In this document: positions 34,286-43,626 of the stretch, piece after piece
Layout: every line of letters begins with the position of its first letter
How positions within the stretch are numbered: the first letter of the stretch is position 1
Origin: Bdellovibrio sp. NC01
GTDB lineage: Bacteria > Bdellovibrionota > Bdellovibrionia > Bdellovibrionales > Bdellovibrionaceae
Assembly: GCF_006874625.1 (NCBI RefSeq)
Contig: NZ_CP030034.1
Coordinates: 1,116,001-1,180,000, forward strand
Direction: 5' to 3'
Length of the DNA: 64,000 nucleotides
Notes under the pieces: model-generated
The model's input: the letters and a program-made list of their open reading frames with translations, nothing else
Told to the model about the DNA's origin: nothing
The model's database searches: none
Made by a program: the position numbers and the translations under genes

Positions 34286-35494
34286 ATGTCTTTCAACTGG
34301 AAAGAATTCGACCTCTATAATCCAACACCTGAACACGCAATGTTGCGTGAAACTGTAAAGCAATTCACAGAGGCCGAGGTTGAACCTCAAGCTCACGAAT
34401 ACGATCGTTCTGAAAAATTCAATCTTCCATTGTTCAAAAAAATCGGTGAACTAGGTTTGCTAGGTATCACAGTTCCAGAACAATTCGGCGGCGCGGGTAT
34501 GGACGCGACAGCTGCAACAATCGTTCATGAAGAGTTGTCTGCTTCTGATCCAGGTTTCTGCTTGGCTTATCTTGCGCACTCGATGCTTTGTGTGAACAAC
34601 ATCGCAGTGAACGGCAGTGATGAACAACGTCTTCGCATTTTGCCAAAACTTTGCTCTGGTGAGTGGGTTGGTTCGATGGCGATGTCGGAGCCTGCAGTAG
34701 GTACTGACGTTCTTGGCATGCAAACAAAAGCTGTTAAGAAGGGCAACGAGTGGGTGATCAACGGTCGTAAGATGTGGATCACAAATGGAACTGTTGATGA
34801 AAACAATACTCCTTGTGACTTGGTTTTGGTTTACGCAAAGACAGGCGAAAAACAAGGTCGTGCATTGATCTCTACATTCTTGGTAGAGAAAGAACACAAA
34901 GGTTTCCAAGTTGGTCAAAAGATCAAAGACAAATTGGGTATGCGTGGTTCAAACACAGCAGAGCTTGTGTTCCAAGACTGCCATGTTCCTGAATCGGCAT
35001 TGGTCGGTCATGAAGGTGATTCAATGTTGCACATGATGCGTAACCTTGAAATCGAACGTCTGACTTTGGCAGCAATGAGCTTGGGTATCGCACGTCGTTC
35101 CATCGAAATCATGAATCGCTACGCAACAGAACGTGAAGCATTTGGTAAATCTTTGAACCACTTCGGTCAAATGCAACGCTACATCGCTGACAGCTATGCT
35201 GAATACAAAGCTGCACGCGCTTACGTTTACGAAACAGCTCGTCGCATGGATTTGAACAAAGAAGGCAATCGTTTGGATTCAGACGGTGTGAAACTTGTTG
35301 CAACGACAATGGCGAAAAACGTTGCTGACCGCGCGATCCAAGTTTTGGGTGGTTACGGTTATGTGGGTGAGTACGTTGTTGAAAGACTATGGAGAGATGC
35401 GAAGTTGCTAGAAATTGGCGGCGGTACTCTTGAAGCGCACCAAAAAAATATCACTCGCGATTTGGCTAAAAATCCAGAATCTCTGTATAAATAA
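34286..35494 (+). CDS. Acyl-CoA dehydrogenase
   Basis: 402 residues from MSFNWKEFDLYN after AAGGAGCTGAACCC; upstream in-frame codons overlap the divergent cinA gene and are not coding. FAD-binding motifs are typical: AMSEPAVGTDVLGMQTKA, WITNGT, and near the end GGYGYVGEYVVERLWRDAKLLEIGGGT. The Glu in NLEIERLTLA matches the catalytic base place used by isovaleryl-CoA dehydrogenases. It probably oxidises short or branched acyl-CoA, with electrons going to ETF. A palindrome shared with the MarR region lies upstream. Confidence 0.93.
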   Translation: MSFNWKEFDLYNPTPEHAMLRETVKQFTEAEVEPQAHEYDRSEKFNLPLFKKIGELGLLGITVPEQFGGAGMDATAATIVHEELSASDPGFCLAYLAHSMLCVNNIAVNGSDEQRLRILPKLCSGEWVGSMAMSEPAVGTDVLGMQTKAVKKGNEWVINGRKMWITNGTVDENNTPCDLVLVYAKTGEKQGRALISTFLVEKEHKGFQVGQKIKDKLGMRGSNTAELVFQDCHVPESALVGHEGDSMLHMMRNLEIERLTLAAMSLGIARRSIEIMNRYATEREAFGKSLNHFGQMQRYIADSYAEYKAARAYVYETARRMDLNKEGNRLDSDGVKLVATTMAKNVADRAIQVLGGYGYVGEYVVERLWRDAKLLEIGGGTLEAHQKNITRDLAKNPESLYK

Positions 35495-35497
35495 TTA

Positions 35498-35514
35498 AAA
35501 GCCTTTCGGGCTTT
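35498..35514 (+). terminator. Weak hairpin after the acyl-CoA dehydrogenase gene
   Basis: AAAGCC/GGCTTT stem with a five-base loop and only a short T run. It may reduce read-through into the methyltransferase gene. Confidence 0.4.
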
Positions 35515-35533
35515 ATAGTAAAAGCAGGCAAGA

Positions 35534-36247
35534 ATGTTTCCATACGGGACCGATATTGAAGTGAATACGCACCTGAAGGTGAACTACCAAGTGGTGCTTG
35601 AAAAGATCGGTCCTTTGTTGACGGCAGATCGTGTGCAAAAAATCGAGCGCGTTGTCGCGCAAAGAAATTTCGACACGGCTGTCGTTCTTGAAAGCATCTA
35701 TGACCGCGGAAATATTTCTGCGGTGATGCGTTCTGCGGAAGGTCTTGGCTTCGGCAATTTTCATGTCATTGAAACTCAAGAAAAATTCAAAGAGTCGGCA
35801 CGTGTTACTCAAGGTGCTGACAAGTGGGTTGAAACTAAAAAGTGGAAATCGACTGCCGAGTGCGTGAAAAACTTGAAGTCACAAGGTTATAAAATCTATG
35901 TGACTCACTTGGATGCGCGCTCTAAACCTTTGCATGAAGTGGACTTCACTGGGAAGTGCGCTCTTGTATTGGGTAATGAGAAAGACGGTGTCAGCCCTGA
36001 AATGGTTGCGGCTGCCGATCAAACAATCATCATTCCAATGTCAGGCTTCGTACAGAGCTTCAATATCTCTGTCGCAGGGGCCTTGGCGCTTTATCATATT
36101 TCGCAAGACCGTTTAAAACATTTGGGCAGCAATGCTTCGCTCAATGAAACGGAACAAGCGATCCTTCGCGCTCATTATTACATGCGCACACAAGATTCTT
36201 CGTACAAGGTCTTGGAAGAGCTGTTCGATCGCGGAGCTTTGTCTTAA
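35534..36247 (+). CDS. trmH: SpoU/TrmH-family RNA 2'-O-methyltransferase
   Basis: 237 residues, near the TrmH length. SPOUT motifs: motif 1 N-I-S-A-V-M-R-S-A-E-G-L-G-F-G, motif 2 LVLGNEKDGVSPEM and motif 3 IPMSGFVQSFNISVAGALALYH, the trefoil-knot SAM site. TrmH methylates G18 of tRNA; a 23S rRNA target cannot be excluded. The N-terminal helical segment and short C-terminal extension fit TrmH better than RlmB. Confidence 0.85.
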   Translation: MFPYGTDIEVNTHLKVNYQVVLEKIGPLLTADRVQKIERVVAQRNFDTAVVLESIYDRGNISAVMRSAEGLGFGNFHVIETQEKFKESARVTQGADKWVETKKWKSTAECVKNLKSQGYKIYVTHLDARSKPLHEVDFTGKCALVLGNEKDGVSPEMVAAADQTIIIPMSGFVQSFNISVAGALALYHISQDRLKHLGSNASLNETEQAILRAHYYMRTQDSSYKVLEELFDRGALS

Positions 36248-36309
36248 TCGCGCTTTATTCTAGATTTTCAAGGCTGAATCTTTTACGCTTTTTGTAGAGG
36301 ATTCAACCT

Positions 36310-37197
36310 ATGAAGAAAACAGCCCTGATTCTGCCGTTATTGTTGCTCGCTTGTGCTGAAAAGAAAGTTCAAACTTCTTCAGCGGACAATGCGACTTCTC
36401 TTAAAAATACTGTGGCGAAAACTTCTTTCATGAGCAAGCCTCAACCCACAGAGCCCGTTGAGCCGGTCTTTGACGAAAAATACGAAGGTTCAAAACTTGT
36501 TAATTATCGTAAGAACGACGCCCTTCACATGTCGGGTAGTTCCATGTTCAATCCTAAAAACGTCAAAGAGCTAGCTAAGCCCGCAAAGAAAATGAAGGCT
36601 CCACTTTACATTTTCGATTTGCGCCAAGAATCGCACGGTTTCATCAATGATAAACCTGTGACCTGGCAGGCTCCTAATGATTGGGCTAACGCCGATCTGA
36701 CTCACACTGAAGTTTTGCAACGTGAACGCCGCCTGCTGCTTGATACAGGTATCGGTACGAAGTTCGCCGGGCAAACTGTACAAAGTATTGAAACCGAAGA
36801 AAGTGTCGTGCGCAGTCGTGGTTATGAATACGTGCGTCTGACAGTGACAGACCATCTTCGTCCCGATGACGGTGAAGTGGATCGTTTCATTGAAGCTGTT
36901 CGTGCATTGCCTGAAAAGAACTGGGTGCACTTCCATTGTCGTGCTGGCAAAGGTCGCACTACGACGTTTATGGTCATGTACGATATGCTTCGCAACGCTA
37001 AAACAGATTCCTTGGAAGACATCGTGAATCGTAATGCAAAATTGAGTGATGAATACGACGTGCTTGATGTACCAGCGCAAGATAATTGGAAATATCAATA
37101 CCAAAAAGAACGTGCGCAGTTTATCCGCGACTTCTATAATTATGCGAAAGCTCACCCGAATGGCAGCGATGTTCTTTGGACAGATTGGACGAAATAA
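36310..37197 (+). CDS. PTP-like phosphatase/phytase lipoprotein
   Basis: 295 residues. The lipoprotein signal LLLLAC gives an envelope location. The protein-tyrosine-phosphatase signature H-C-x5-R is HCRAGKGRT with nucleophile Cys210, and the acid would be in the D-H-L-R-P-D-D loop. PTP-type inositol phosphatases share this fold, and a characterised example is known from B. bacteriovorus. It may release phosphate from inositol phosphates or phosphoproteins, possibly of prey. The next gene's ATG overlaps this stop codon. Confidence 0.88.
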   Translation: MKKTALILPLLLLACAEKKVQTSSADNATSLKNTVAKTSFMSKPQPTEPVEPVFDEKYEGSKLVNYRKNDALHMSGSSMFNPKNVKELAKPAKKMKAPLYIFDLRQESHGFINDKPVTWQAPNDWANADLTHTEVLQRERRLLLDTGIGTKFAGQTVQSIETEESVVRSRGYEYVRLTVTDHLRPDDGEVDRFIEAVRALPEKNWVHFHCRAGKGRTTTFMVMYDMLRNAKTDSLEDIVNRNAKLSDEYDVLDVPAQDNWKYQYQKERAQFIRDFYNYAKAHPNGSDVLWTDWTK

Positions 37198-37643
37198 TGA
37201 TGAAACTAGTTTTAGCAGCATTCGCACTTGTGACTTTGTCTTCGTGTGCAACGATTAAACATGCGATTTGCGATTGTGCGCAGCCTGCGAAGGAAGGGAA
37301 GTCTTCGTCATCGACGGCAGAGCATTCTTCTAAAGCAAGCGCGGCTTCTTCTGGGGGCGAAAAAACTGCAACCGGTAAGGAAGCAGGCATCGTCGTTGAT
37401 AATTCCGATATCGAGACCAGCAATCGCATGTCGAAAGCTGTCGATGCTTACGTATTTAAGAATCAAAAAGATGAGTTTACTAATCTATGTAAAGACGAAC
37501 GCTTTGATTGTTTTGTAAATGAAAAGCGCTTTCCTAAAGGCCGTAAAAAGATCAAACGCAAGGTGCCGCCATTCTTAAGCGGATCGAAAATGGGTCTTCA
37601 AGGTGAGACGAGAGTGCGAGTAAAATACGACTTCTATCCATAG
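37197..37643 (+). CDS. Small lipoprotein of unknown function
   Basis: 148 residues; its ATG overlaps the phosphatase stop (TAATG). A second ATG one codon later is equally good. The lipobox is LSSC. A Ser/Ala-rich linker follows, then a basic C-terminal half with KRFPKGRKKIKRKVPPFLSG. It carries several cysteines (ICDCAQ, NLCKD, FDCFV). The overlap implies joint expression with the phosphatase and perhaps a joint role in the envelope. Not recognised. Confidence 0.78.
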   Translation: MMKLVLAAFALVTLSSCATIKHAICDCAQPAKEGKSSSSTAEHSSKASAASSGGEKTATGKEAGIVVDNSDIETSNRMSKAVDAYVFKNQKDEFTNLCKDERFDCFVNEKRFPKGRKKIKRKVPPFLSGSKMGLQGETRVRVKYDFYP

Positions 37644-37660
37644 TTCATACTTAATCTCAG

Positions 37661-37709
37661 TGCATTTGCAAAAGCCGTCTCTTCCAAAGACGGCATTTGT
37701 GCTTTTTTA
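37661..37709 (+). terminator. Terminator after the phosphatase-lipoprotein pair
   Basis: Core stem GCCGTCT / AGACGGC with imperfect outer pairing, followed by GCTTTTTTAG. Confidence 0.8.
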
Positions 37710-37775
37710 GGATAGGATTCCATTTCCACTTGGCCTCCATAATTCGCGCGCATTCTGAGTGCGTGGAGGTTTCGT

Positions 37776-39296
37776 ATGAAAGCATCCGTTTGGGTTAAAG
37801 GTGTTCGTGGTCAGCTACTTTTATTAGCTGCAATTCCAATGTTGAATTTGGCAGCTCTTTATTATCAAGCCGATCAAGGCGTTGAAGTTCTAAAGCAAAG
37901 CAGTCTGACTGCGAATTCGGTGCGTGGTCCCTCAATTCATTATACGGGGCAGATGGCACTTCAGGCGTCGAATCTTCAACGTCATTTACTGCTGGCTTTG
38001 AATAGCTCAACCAAAGACAGTCGTGCTCTAGAGCTTAATAAAGTTCAAGCAGACATCGCTGCATTCAATACCGCAGTTGATGAATACGATAAAATCCCGC
38101 ACAGTCAGGCGACTGCCGATCGCTTTAAAGTGATTACAGATCAGTGGCAGGAAACTTACAAGTTGGGTAGTGATGCATCTTCGTTGTTAGCACTGGGATC
38201 TGATCAAGCCGCATCGGCGATCATTACGGGTGGATTCCGTGATTCATTTAATAAACTGTCTGAATCACTGGAAGATCTTTCAACGCTTCGTTTGAAGTTG
38301 ATGAAAGAAAGTATGGTTGAAGATCAAAAAACTTCGGAGCGTGTCGACGATTCTTTGGCGATTGGAGCACTGGTCGGGTTTATTCTGGTTCTGCTGCTAT
38401 CAACATGGGTTATTCGCAGTCTGACAAAAGCTTTGCAGGCTTCAATTGGTTTGCTTGCGAAATCTTCCGAAAATATGTCGCTTGCAAGTGAACAGCTTTA
38501 CGCAAGCAGTGAACAAACCGCCGAAGGTTCGACTGAAGCTGCTGCTAGTATCGAAGAAACCGTGGCAGCACTTGAAGAAGTGACCTCAATGGTGAAATTA
38601 AATTCCGATACAAGTCAGAAAACAGTGGTTCTATCTAAACAGGCTGTTGGCATTACTGAAACAGGTGAAAAAGAAATCGTCAGCTTGCTTGAATCTATCC
38701 ACGAGATTTCTAGGTCTTCACAACAGATTCAAGAAATCATTCAAGTCATGGACGATATCGCTTTCCAAACGAATCTGTTGTCACTCAATGCGACGATCGA
38801 AGCTGCTCGTGCGGGTGAGCATGGCAAGGGGTTCTCTGCAGTAGCAACGGCTGTGCAAGATCTCGCGCAAAAAAGTGCAGTGTCTGCTAAAAATATCTCG
38901 CATCTGATCCAACAAAGCGCTGCGAAAATCGCTGATGGCGTTCAGATTGCTGAAGCATCCGGTGAAGTATTCAGAGAGATTCATACAATCGTCATGAAAG
39001 TTTCAGAAATGAGTGAACAGGTTGCTTCTGCCAGTCAGGAACAGGCGATGGGTGTGCAGCAAATCAGCCAGGCCATGAATCAACTGGATGCCTCGACGCA
39101 AATGAATTCCGCTTCATCTGAAGAGGTGTCAGCGTCGGCGAAAGAATTAACCAAACTTGCTTTGGATCTGCAAGGTGTTGTTGGTGATTTACAAGTGGTC
39201 TTAGACGGAAAAAGTCAGGACGTGAAAGTGACAACCTCAGAGGACAAAAAAAACTGGAACGTGGTTGCGCTGACAAGAACTAGCCAAGCAAGCTAG
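37776..39296 (+). CDS. Methyl-accepting chemotaxis protein
   Basis: 506 residues, ATG after TGGAGG. TM1 is at about 12-30, a four-helix-type periplasmic domain spans 35-185, and TM2 at about 192-212. The signalling tip reads DDIAFQTNLLSLNATIEAARAGEHGKGFSAVA, the conserved receptor hairpin that contacts CheA and CheW. No pentapeptide for CheR binding is seen at the C-terminus. The ligand is unknown. It ends with a 4-base overlap with the converging fusion gene. Confidence 0.95.
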   Translation: MKASVWVKGVRGQLLLLAAIPMLNLAALYYQADQGVEVLKQSSLTANSVRGPSIHYTGQMALQASNLQRHLLLALNSSTKDSRALELNKVQADIAAFNTAVDEYDKIPHSQATADRFKVITDQWQETYKLGSDASSLLALGSDQAASAIITGGFRDSFNKLSESLEDLSTLRLKLMKESMVEDQKTSERVDDSLAIGALVGFILVLLLSTWVIRSLTKALQASIGLLAKSSENMSLASEQLYASSEQTAEGSTEAAASIEETVAALEEVTSMVKLNSDTSQKTVVLSKQAVGITETGEKEIVSLLESIHEISRSSQQIQEIIQVMDDIAFQTNLLSLNATIEAARAGEHGKGFSAVATAVQDLAQKSAVSAKNISHLIQQSAAKIADGVQIAEASGEVFREIHTIVMKVSEMSEQVASASQEQAMGVQQISQAMNQLDASTQMNSASSEEVSASAKELTKLALDLQGVVGDLQVVLDGKSQDVKVTTSEDKKNWNVVALTRTSQAS

Positions 39297-40861
39297 TTCT
39301 TACGCAGGATAATTGATTTCATCAGTGGTTCTTGATCCGGCAATTCAAAATCCAGTCCCTGGGCAGGGGCTGGAAGAATTTTAAACGAAAATTCGCGCTT
39401 TAGTTTTTCTAACTTCAAATGCAAATCGCCGCTTGTCCATTTTTCGTAGTTCGTACAGAACAACAACAGGCCATTCTTTTCCAAGCAGTACATACAATTC
39501 ACTAAAAGCTCATCGAAGTTTTTGCTGATCGAAAAAACACTGTTTTTCGAGCGACCAAATGATGGTGGATCGCAGACAATCAAACCAAACTTGCGTTTGC
39601 GACGAATGGTACCTTTTAAGAACAACAAACAGTCATTGACCCAGAATTCGTACTTATCGTCTTCAGGATTTAAGCCGTTTAATTCAAAATTGCGTTTGCT
39701 CCACTCGATAAAGTTCTGCGAAACGTCGACAGTACAAACTTCAGTCGCACCAGCCAGAGCCGACACCACGCTAAAGCCACTTGTGTACGAGAATAGATTT
39801 AAGACGCGACGATCTTGAGCGTGTTCTTGCACCCACAGACGGTTTTCGCGTTGATCCAAGAATAAACCTGGCGACAAACCCGTATCACTACGAAGTTCAT
39901 AGTTCACACCGTTTTCTTTGGCAGTCCAACGGGGAGCGGTCGCACCGATATTCCACATGATTTCGGCATTAGGATCTTCACCGCGATTCAACATCTTACG
40001 CACCAGAATTTTCTTATGCAGACGTTTCGAGATCTTTTCGAAGCGCAGAAGATCTTGCACAGTGGGATCGGATTCTTTGTACCAATAAACCCACAAGTAA
40101 TCGCCGTACTGATCAATACGGTAAGTATCGAGCTCACGATGACTTAAACGCAAAGACTCGTCTTTGAGTTCTGTAAACTTGTACATGCGCTCACGACGTT
40201 GGAAGGCTTCGGCTAAGATCAGATCTTCTTCGTGCTCGTTCAACTCCGCCTCACGAGCCCACGCCGGAGTTTCGGTTTCAAATTTCACATCCTGGCCATT
40301 CAAAGTGAAACCCAAAGACAAGGAGTGCAAGCACAGGCGGTGGAAATGGGCGCCATTGTGTTCCGTATCACCTAAAACCGCGATGCCATTGGCTTCCGCA
40401 TGCAGACGAATTTGGTGAGGCTTTCCCGAATGTGGAATCGCTTCCCACAACTGGTAAGGCCCAAGGGACTTCAGCCATGTGAAGGTCGTCTTTGAATTGG
40501 CCTCTTTGTCCTTGCGGCTGACGAACACTTTGTGTTCGCGTTCAATATGCGATTCGTAAGTGAAGTTTTGTTGTGAAATCTTTTTGTCAGTCAGGAACAA
40601 GTAGCGCTTTTGTACGAGATGTTGTTCGAACAAACGTGTCAGTTCCGCAGCAATTTCCGATGACGTCGCGAATACCAAAGCACCCGAAGTCGCTTTATCC
40701 AAGCGATGCACGGTGTAGAGCTTGCGCCCAATTTCATCTTCATACACCTCAACGCATCCTCTTTGACCAAACTCTGGTGTATGCGTGTTTAGGCCTGCAA
40801 TCTTGTCAACAAAGATGCAGCCGGCTGTCTCGGTGTATCGAAGCTTAATTGTCCGTGTCAT
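39293..40861 (-). CDS. Fusion of RluA-type pseudouridine synthase and RlmI/RlmK-type methyltransferase
   Basis: 522 residues. Residues about 10-215 are an RluA-family pseudouridine synthase with catalytic Asp55 in HRLDKATSG and the later SGKPHQIRLH motif. Residues about 230-522 are a class I SAM methyltransferase with RVLNLFSYTSGFSV (motif I) and the DPPSFGRS motif, as in 23S rRNA m5C/m7G enzymes RlmI and RlmK. No S4 or PUA domain is obvious at the junction. One protein could thus place both a pseudouridine and a methyl group on rRNA or tRNA. Both catalytic centres look intact. Confidence 0.9.
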   Translation of the reverse strand: MTRTIKLRYTETAGCIFVDKIAGLNTHTPEFGQRGCVEVYEDEIGRKLYTVHRLDKATSGALVFATSSEIAAELTRLFEQHLVQKRYLFLTDKKISQQNFTYESHIEREHKVFVSRKDKEANSKTTFTWLKSLGPYQLWEAIPHSGKPHQIRLHAEANGIAVLGDTEHNGAHFHRLCLHSLSLGFTLNGQDVKFETETPAWAREAELNEHEEDLILAEAFQRRERMYKFTELKDESLRLSHRELDTYRIDQYGDYLWVYWYKESDPTVQDLLRFEKISKRLHKKILVRKMLNRGEDPNAEIMWNIGATAPRWTAKENGVNYELRSDTGLSPGLFLDQRENRLWVQEHAQDRRVLNLFSYTSGFSVVSALAGATEVCTVDVSQNFIEWSKRNFELNGLNPEDDKYEFWVNDCLLFLKGTIRRKRKFGLIVCDPPSFGRSKNSVFSISKNFDELLVNCMYCLEKNGLLLFCTNYEKWTSGDLHLKLEKLKREFSFKILPAPAQGLDFELPDQEPLMKSIILRKN

Positions 40862-40933
40862 TCGACTAATATAGACCGGTTTTCGTTGAGCGTCACTTAG
40901 AGATTCGATAGAAAGATGTCTGGAGGTTTTCTT

Positions 40934-41539
40934 ATGAAACTCGTTTCGAAAGCTATGCCCAAAGCTTTATTAGTTGCGCTGGTTCTTCCGTTCTTAGCAG
41001 GTTGTGGTTTCCAAGCTATCCCACAAGCTAAAAACTCTACTGAAGCAGCACTAGCTGAAGTATCAAACCAATACAAACGTCGAGCTGACTTGATCCCGAA
41101 CCTTGTGAACGTAGTTAAAGGCTACGCAAAACATGAGGAAGAGACTTTGACTCAAGTTACTGAAGCTCGTGCAAAAGCCACAGCGATGAACATCGATCCA
41201 TCAAAAGTGACTCCGCAACAATTGGCAGAGTATCAAAAAGCACAAGGCGGTTTGTCACAAGCTTTGGGTCGTTTGATGGTTGTCACAGAAAAATACCCTG
41301 ATTTGAAAGCCGATCAAAACTTCCGTGATCTTCAAGCGCAATTAGAAGGCACTGAAAATCGCATTACGGTCGCTCGTCAACGTTACATTGAATCGATCAA
41401 AGAGTTTAACAACTTGGTCGCGGTTCCACCGACAAGCTGGACAAACTCTGTGATGTATCACTACGAAAAAATGCCGCAATGGGATTTAGCTCCTGAAGAA
41501 AAAGCGGCTGCAGAGAAAGCGCCAGAAGTTAAATTCTAA
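40934..41539 (+). CDS. lemA: LemA-family lipoprotein
   Basis: 201 residues from MKLVSKAMPK, with GGAGG upstream; an earlier ATG at 40916 has none. The lipobox is FLAGC. The helical LemA domain is clear: NSTEAALAEVSNQYKRRADLIPNLVNVVKGYA, and later RYIESIKEFNNLVAVPPTSW. LemA proteins are envelope proteins of uncertain role. The gene overlaps the TPM-domain gene by one base (TAATG), the usual lemA-TPM operon. Confidence 0.93.
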   Translation: MKLVSKAMPKALLVALVLPFLAGCGFQAIPQAKNSTEAALAEVSNQYKRRADLIPNLVNVVKGYAKHEEETLTQVTEARAKATAMNIDPSKVTPQQLAEYQKAQGGLSQALGRLMVVTEKYPDLKADQNFRDLQAQLEGTENRITVARQRYIESIKEFNNLVAVPPTSWTNSVMYHYEKMPQWDLAPEEKAAAEKAPEVKF

Positions 41540-42273
41540 TGCGAATATTTTTTCTGTCCCTTTTTTCTTTTTTGTTCTGCTTGGGTTTAAACGCTCAAGC
41601 AGAATTTAAGGTTCCTACTTTGTCGGGACCTGTGATGGACGAGGCGGGAATTCTAACAAGATCTTTCCGCCAAGATCTGTCAGCACTTCTTTATGAATTC
41701 AATCAGCGCGGTAAAGCGCAAATCCAAGTTTTAATTTTGAATTCTCTTGATGGCGAACCGATTGAATCGGCGTCGATCAAAATTACCGACAAGTGGCAAC
41801 TTGGCGATAAGAAAAAAGATAATGGCATTTTGTTTTTGATCTCTATGCAAGAGCGCGCCATGCGCATCGAAGTAGGACAAGGACTTGAAGGTGCTATTCC
41901 CGATATTTATGCAAAACGAATCATCAGCGATAAAGTCATTCCGCTCTTCAGACAAAAACGATTCGAAGACGGCGTTTACACCGGCGTCAGCGAAATCATG
42001 GTTTTGGCTGACAAAGAGTTTGCTGATGAAAAAGCCCCTGCACGTGACGAACACGATGGCGGTGGCATTCCCTTATGGTTGATTATTATTGTTCTGATTA
42101 TCATCTCTATCCTGGGTCGCTTTGGCGGCGGTCGCGGTCGTTATTACGGTGGCGGCGGTTGGGGAGGTGGCGGATCACTCGGCGGTGGTGGCTGGGGCGG
42201 AAGCTCTGGCGGCGGAGGATGGTCCGGTGGTGGCGGCGGCTTCAGCGGCGGCGGCGCTTCGGGCAATTGGTAG
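41539..42273 (+). CDS. TPM-domain protein (YgcG-like)
   Basis: 244 residues. Signal peptide 1-21, TPM domain about 28-165 (VMDEAGILTRSFRQDLSALLYEF, then QVLILNSLDGE and IEVGQGLEGAIPD). One membrane helix (about 176-193) follows and a C-terminal tail of almost only Gly, Ser, Trp and Tyr. It belongs to the lemA operon. The TPM fold is a small envelope domain also found in photosystem-repair proteins; its function here is unknown. Confidence 0.9.
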   Translation: MRIFFLSLFSFLFCLGLNAQAEFKVPTLSGPVMDEAGILTRSFRQDLSALLYEFNQRGKAQIQVLILNSLDGEPIESASIKITDKWQLGDKKKDNGILFLISMQERAMRIEVGQGLEGAIPDIYAKRIISDKVIPLFRQKRFEDGVYTGVSEIMVLADKEFADEKAPARDEHDGGGIPLWLIIIVLIIISILGRFGGGRGRYYGGGGWGGGGSLGGGGWGGSSGGGGWSGGGGGFSGGGASGNW

Positions 42274-42324
42274 GGCCGGCAGGCCACAGAGTGGAGTGCC
42301 AGAGGCACGCAACTGGAGTAACTT

Positions 42325-42966
42325 ATGGCTTGGATTCACAGATACATTTCTGACGAAGACATTCAAAAAATCTCTCATGCCGTGCAAAAAGCGGAAGAGA
42401 AAACCGAAGGCGAAATCGTTCCGGTTATTGTGCAACGCTCATCAACGGTGGGACATGTGCCACTGACATTGACGATGTTGATTCTGTTGATGCTTGTGAT
42501 CGTGGAACTTCCTTACAGTGATTTGCTGTGGGTGAAGCCTTGGGTTTACGCATGGCCGTTTTTGATTGTCGTGATTTACTATCTGTCATTTGCTTTGGCG
42601 CGTTTATCGTGGATTCAAAAAGTTTTTGTTCCTGAGCGTGATGAAGTCGATCAAGTCCATCAACGTGCGCATTTGGAATTTTATTTAAATAAAATCAATA
42701 AGACTCGCAACCATACAGGTATTCTGATTTTCATTTCTGTGATGGAAAAGAAAGCCGTGATTTTGGCTGACGAAGGAATCTCAAGCAAACTTCCGCAAGA
42801 GACATGGAACGAGATTCTGCAAAAATTAGGTGGCCAACTTCGTGGTGGCAATTGGGGCTTTGGCTTCATCGAAGCGATCGAAGCTTGTGGGCACCATTTG
42901 AAACATCATTTTCCTGCGCAAGCAGATAAAACGGATCAATTGAAGAACCAACTCATCATTAAATAA
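42325..42966 (+). CDS. Second TPM-domain membrane protein
   Basis: 213 residues. A split TPM-like domain (residues 8-40 and 110-190: KTEGEIVPVIVQRS, then GILIFISVMEKKAVILADEGIS) is interrupted by two membrane helices (about 48-66 and 76-96). It follows the first TPM gene by 51 bases and completes a three-gene lemA-TPM-TPM operon. ATG after CTGGAGTAACTT. Confidence 0.85.
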   Translation: MAWIHRYISDEDIQKISHAVQKAEEKTEGEIVPVIVQRSSTVGHVPLTLTMLILLMLVIVELPYSDLLWVKPWVYAWPFLIVVIYYLSFALARLSWIQKVFVPERDEVDQVHQRAHLEFYLNKINKTRNHTGILIFISVMEKKAVILADEGISSKLPQETWNEILQKLGGQLRGGNWGFGFIEAIEACGHHLKHHFPAQADKTDQLKNQLIIK

Positions 42967-42990
42967 TTTTTTGATGACGAAAGGATGACT

Positions 42991-43446
42991 ATGAAAAGCG
43001 TCGCTGTGTTTTTAGTTTCCTCATTCATGCTTCCGGCCTTTGCGGGTCCCGTACAAGATGCCAATAAAAAACTTGTGACGGATTTTTATAACATGGCCTT
43101 TAACGATCACAAGCCGACAGAGGCCGCCAAAAAATATTTTGGACCCAAGTACATCCAACACAATCCCAATGTTCCGAATGGTGCGGCGGCTTTTTACAAC
43201 TACTTCGAAGGTCACTTTAAAAAGAATCCGCAATCCAAAGCCATCATCTATCGCACGTTAGCTGACGGGGACTTAGTCGCTTTGCACTTAAATTCAAAGC
43301 TGAACGATAAAGACCCAGGCCGCGCTATTGTCGATATTTTTCGTGTTGAAAACGGCAAAATCGTTGAGCACTGGGATGTTGTTCAGCCCGTTCCAGAGAA
43401 AACAGCGAACGGAAACACAATGTTCGATGGGCAAAACGAAAAGTAG
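42991..43446 (+). CDS. Secreted SnoaL-like protein
   Basis: 151 residues from MKSVAVFLVSSF after GAAAGGATGACT; an ATG two codons earlier is also possible. Signal peptide 1-20 (ending AFA-G). SnoaL-like (NTF2-fold) motifs: VTDFYNMAFNDHKPTEAAKKYF, YIQHNPNVPNG and IVDIFRVENGKIVEHWDVVQPVP. In this family His and Asp residues line a pocket; the reaction is unknown. It follows the lemA operon by 24 bases and could be co-transcribed. Confidence 0.88.
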   Translation: MKSVAVFLVSSFMLPAFAGPVQDANKKLVTDFYNMAFNDHKPTEAAKKYFGPKYIQHNPNVPNGAAAFYNYFEGHFKKNPQSKAIIYRTLADGDLVALHLNSKLNDKDPGRAIVDIFRVENGKIVEHWDVVQPVPEKTANGNTMFDGQNEK

Positions 43447-43479
43447 CTGTTCCTGGGACTAAGTGTTTTCATATTCAGG

Positions 43480-43501
43480 GGCTGTTCTTATTAGAACAGC
43501 C
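43480..43501 (+). terminator. Hairpin after the SnoaL-like gene
   Basis: Perfect 9-bp arms GGCTGTTCT / AGAACAGCC with a four-base loop. TATAAAATTTT follows. Weak terminator. Confidence 0.5.
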
Positions 43502-43626
43502 TATAAAATTTTCGACTTATCCCAATCCTAACAATTCATGAGCTTAAAATTTGTTAGAACCCTTCCTCGGAAGAAGTCTATCCCCCATGGAGGCTTCCAC
43601 TAAACCCGTACTGACCCGAGGAAAAA

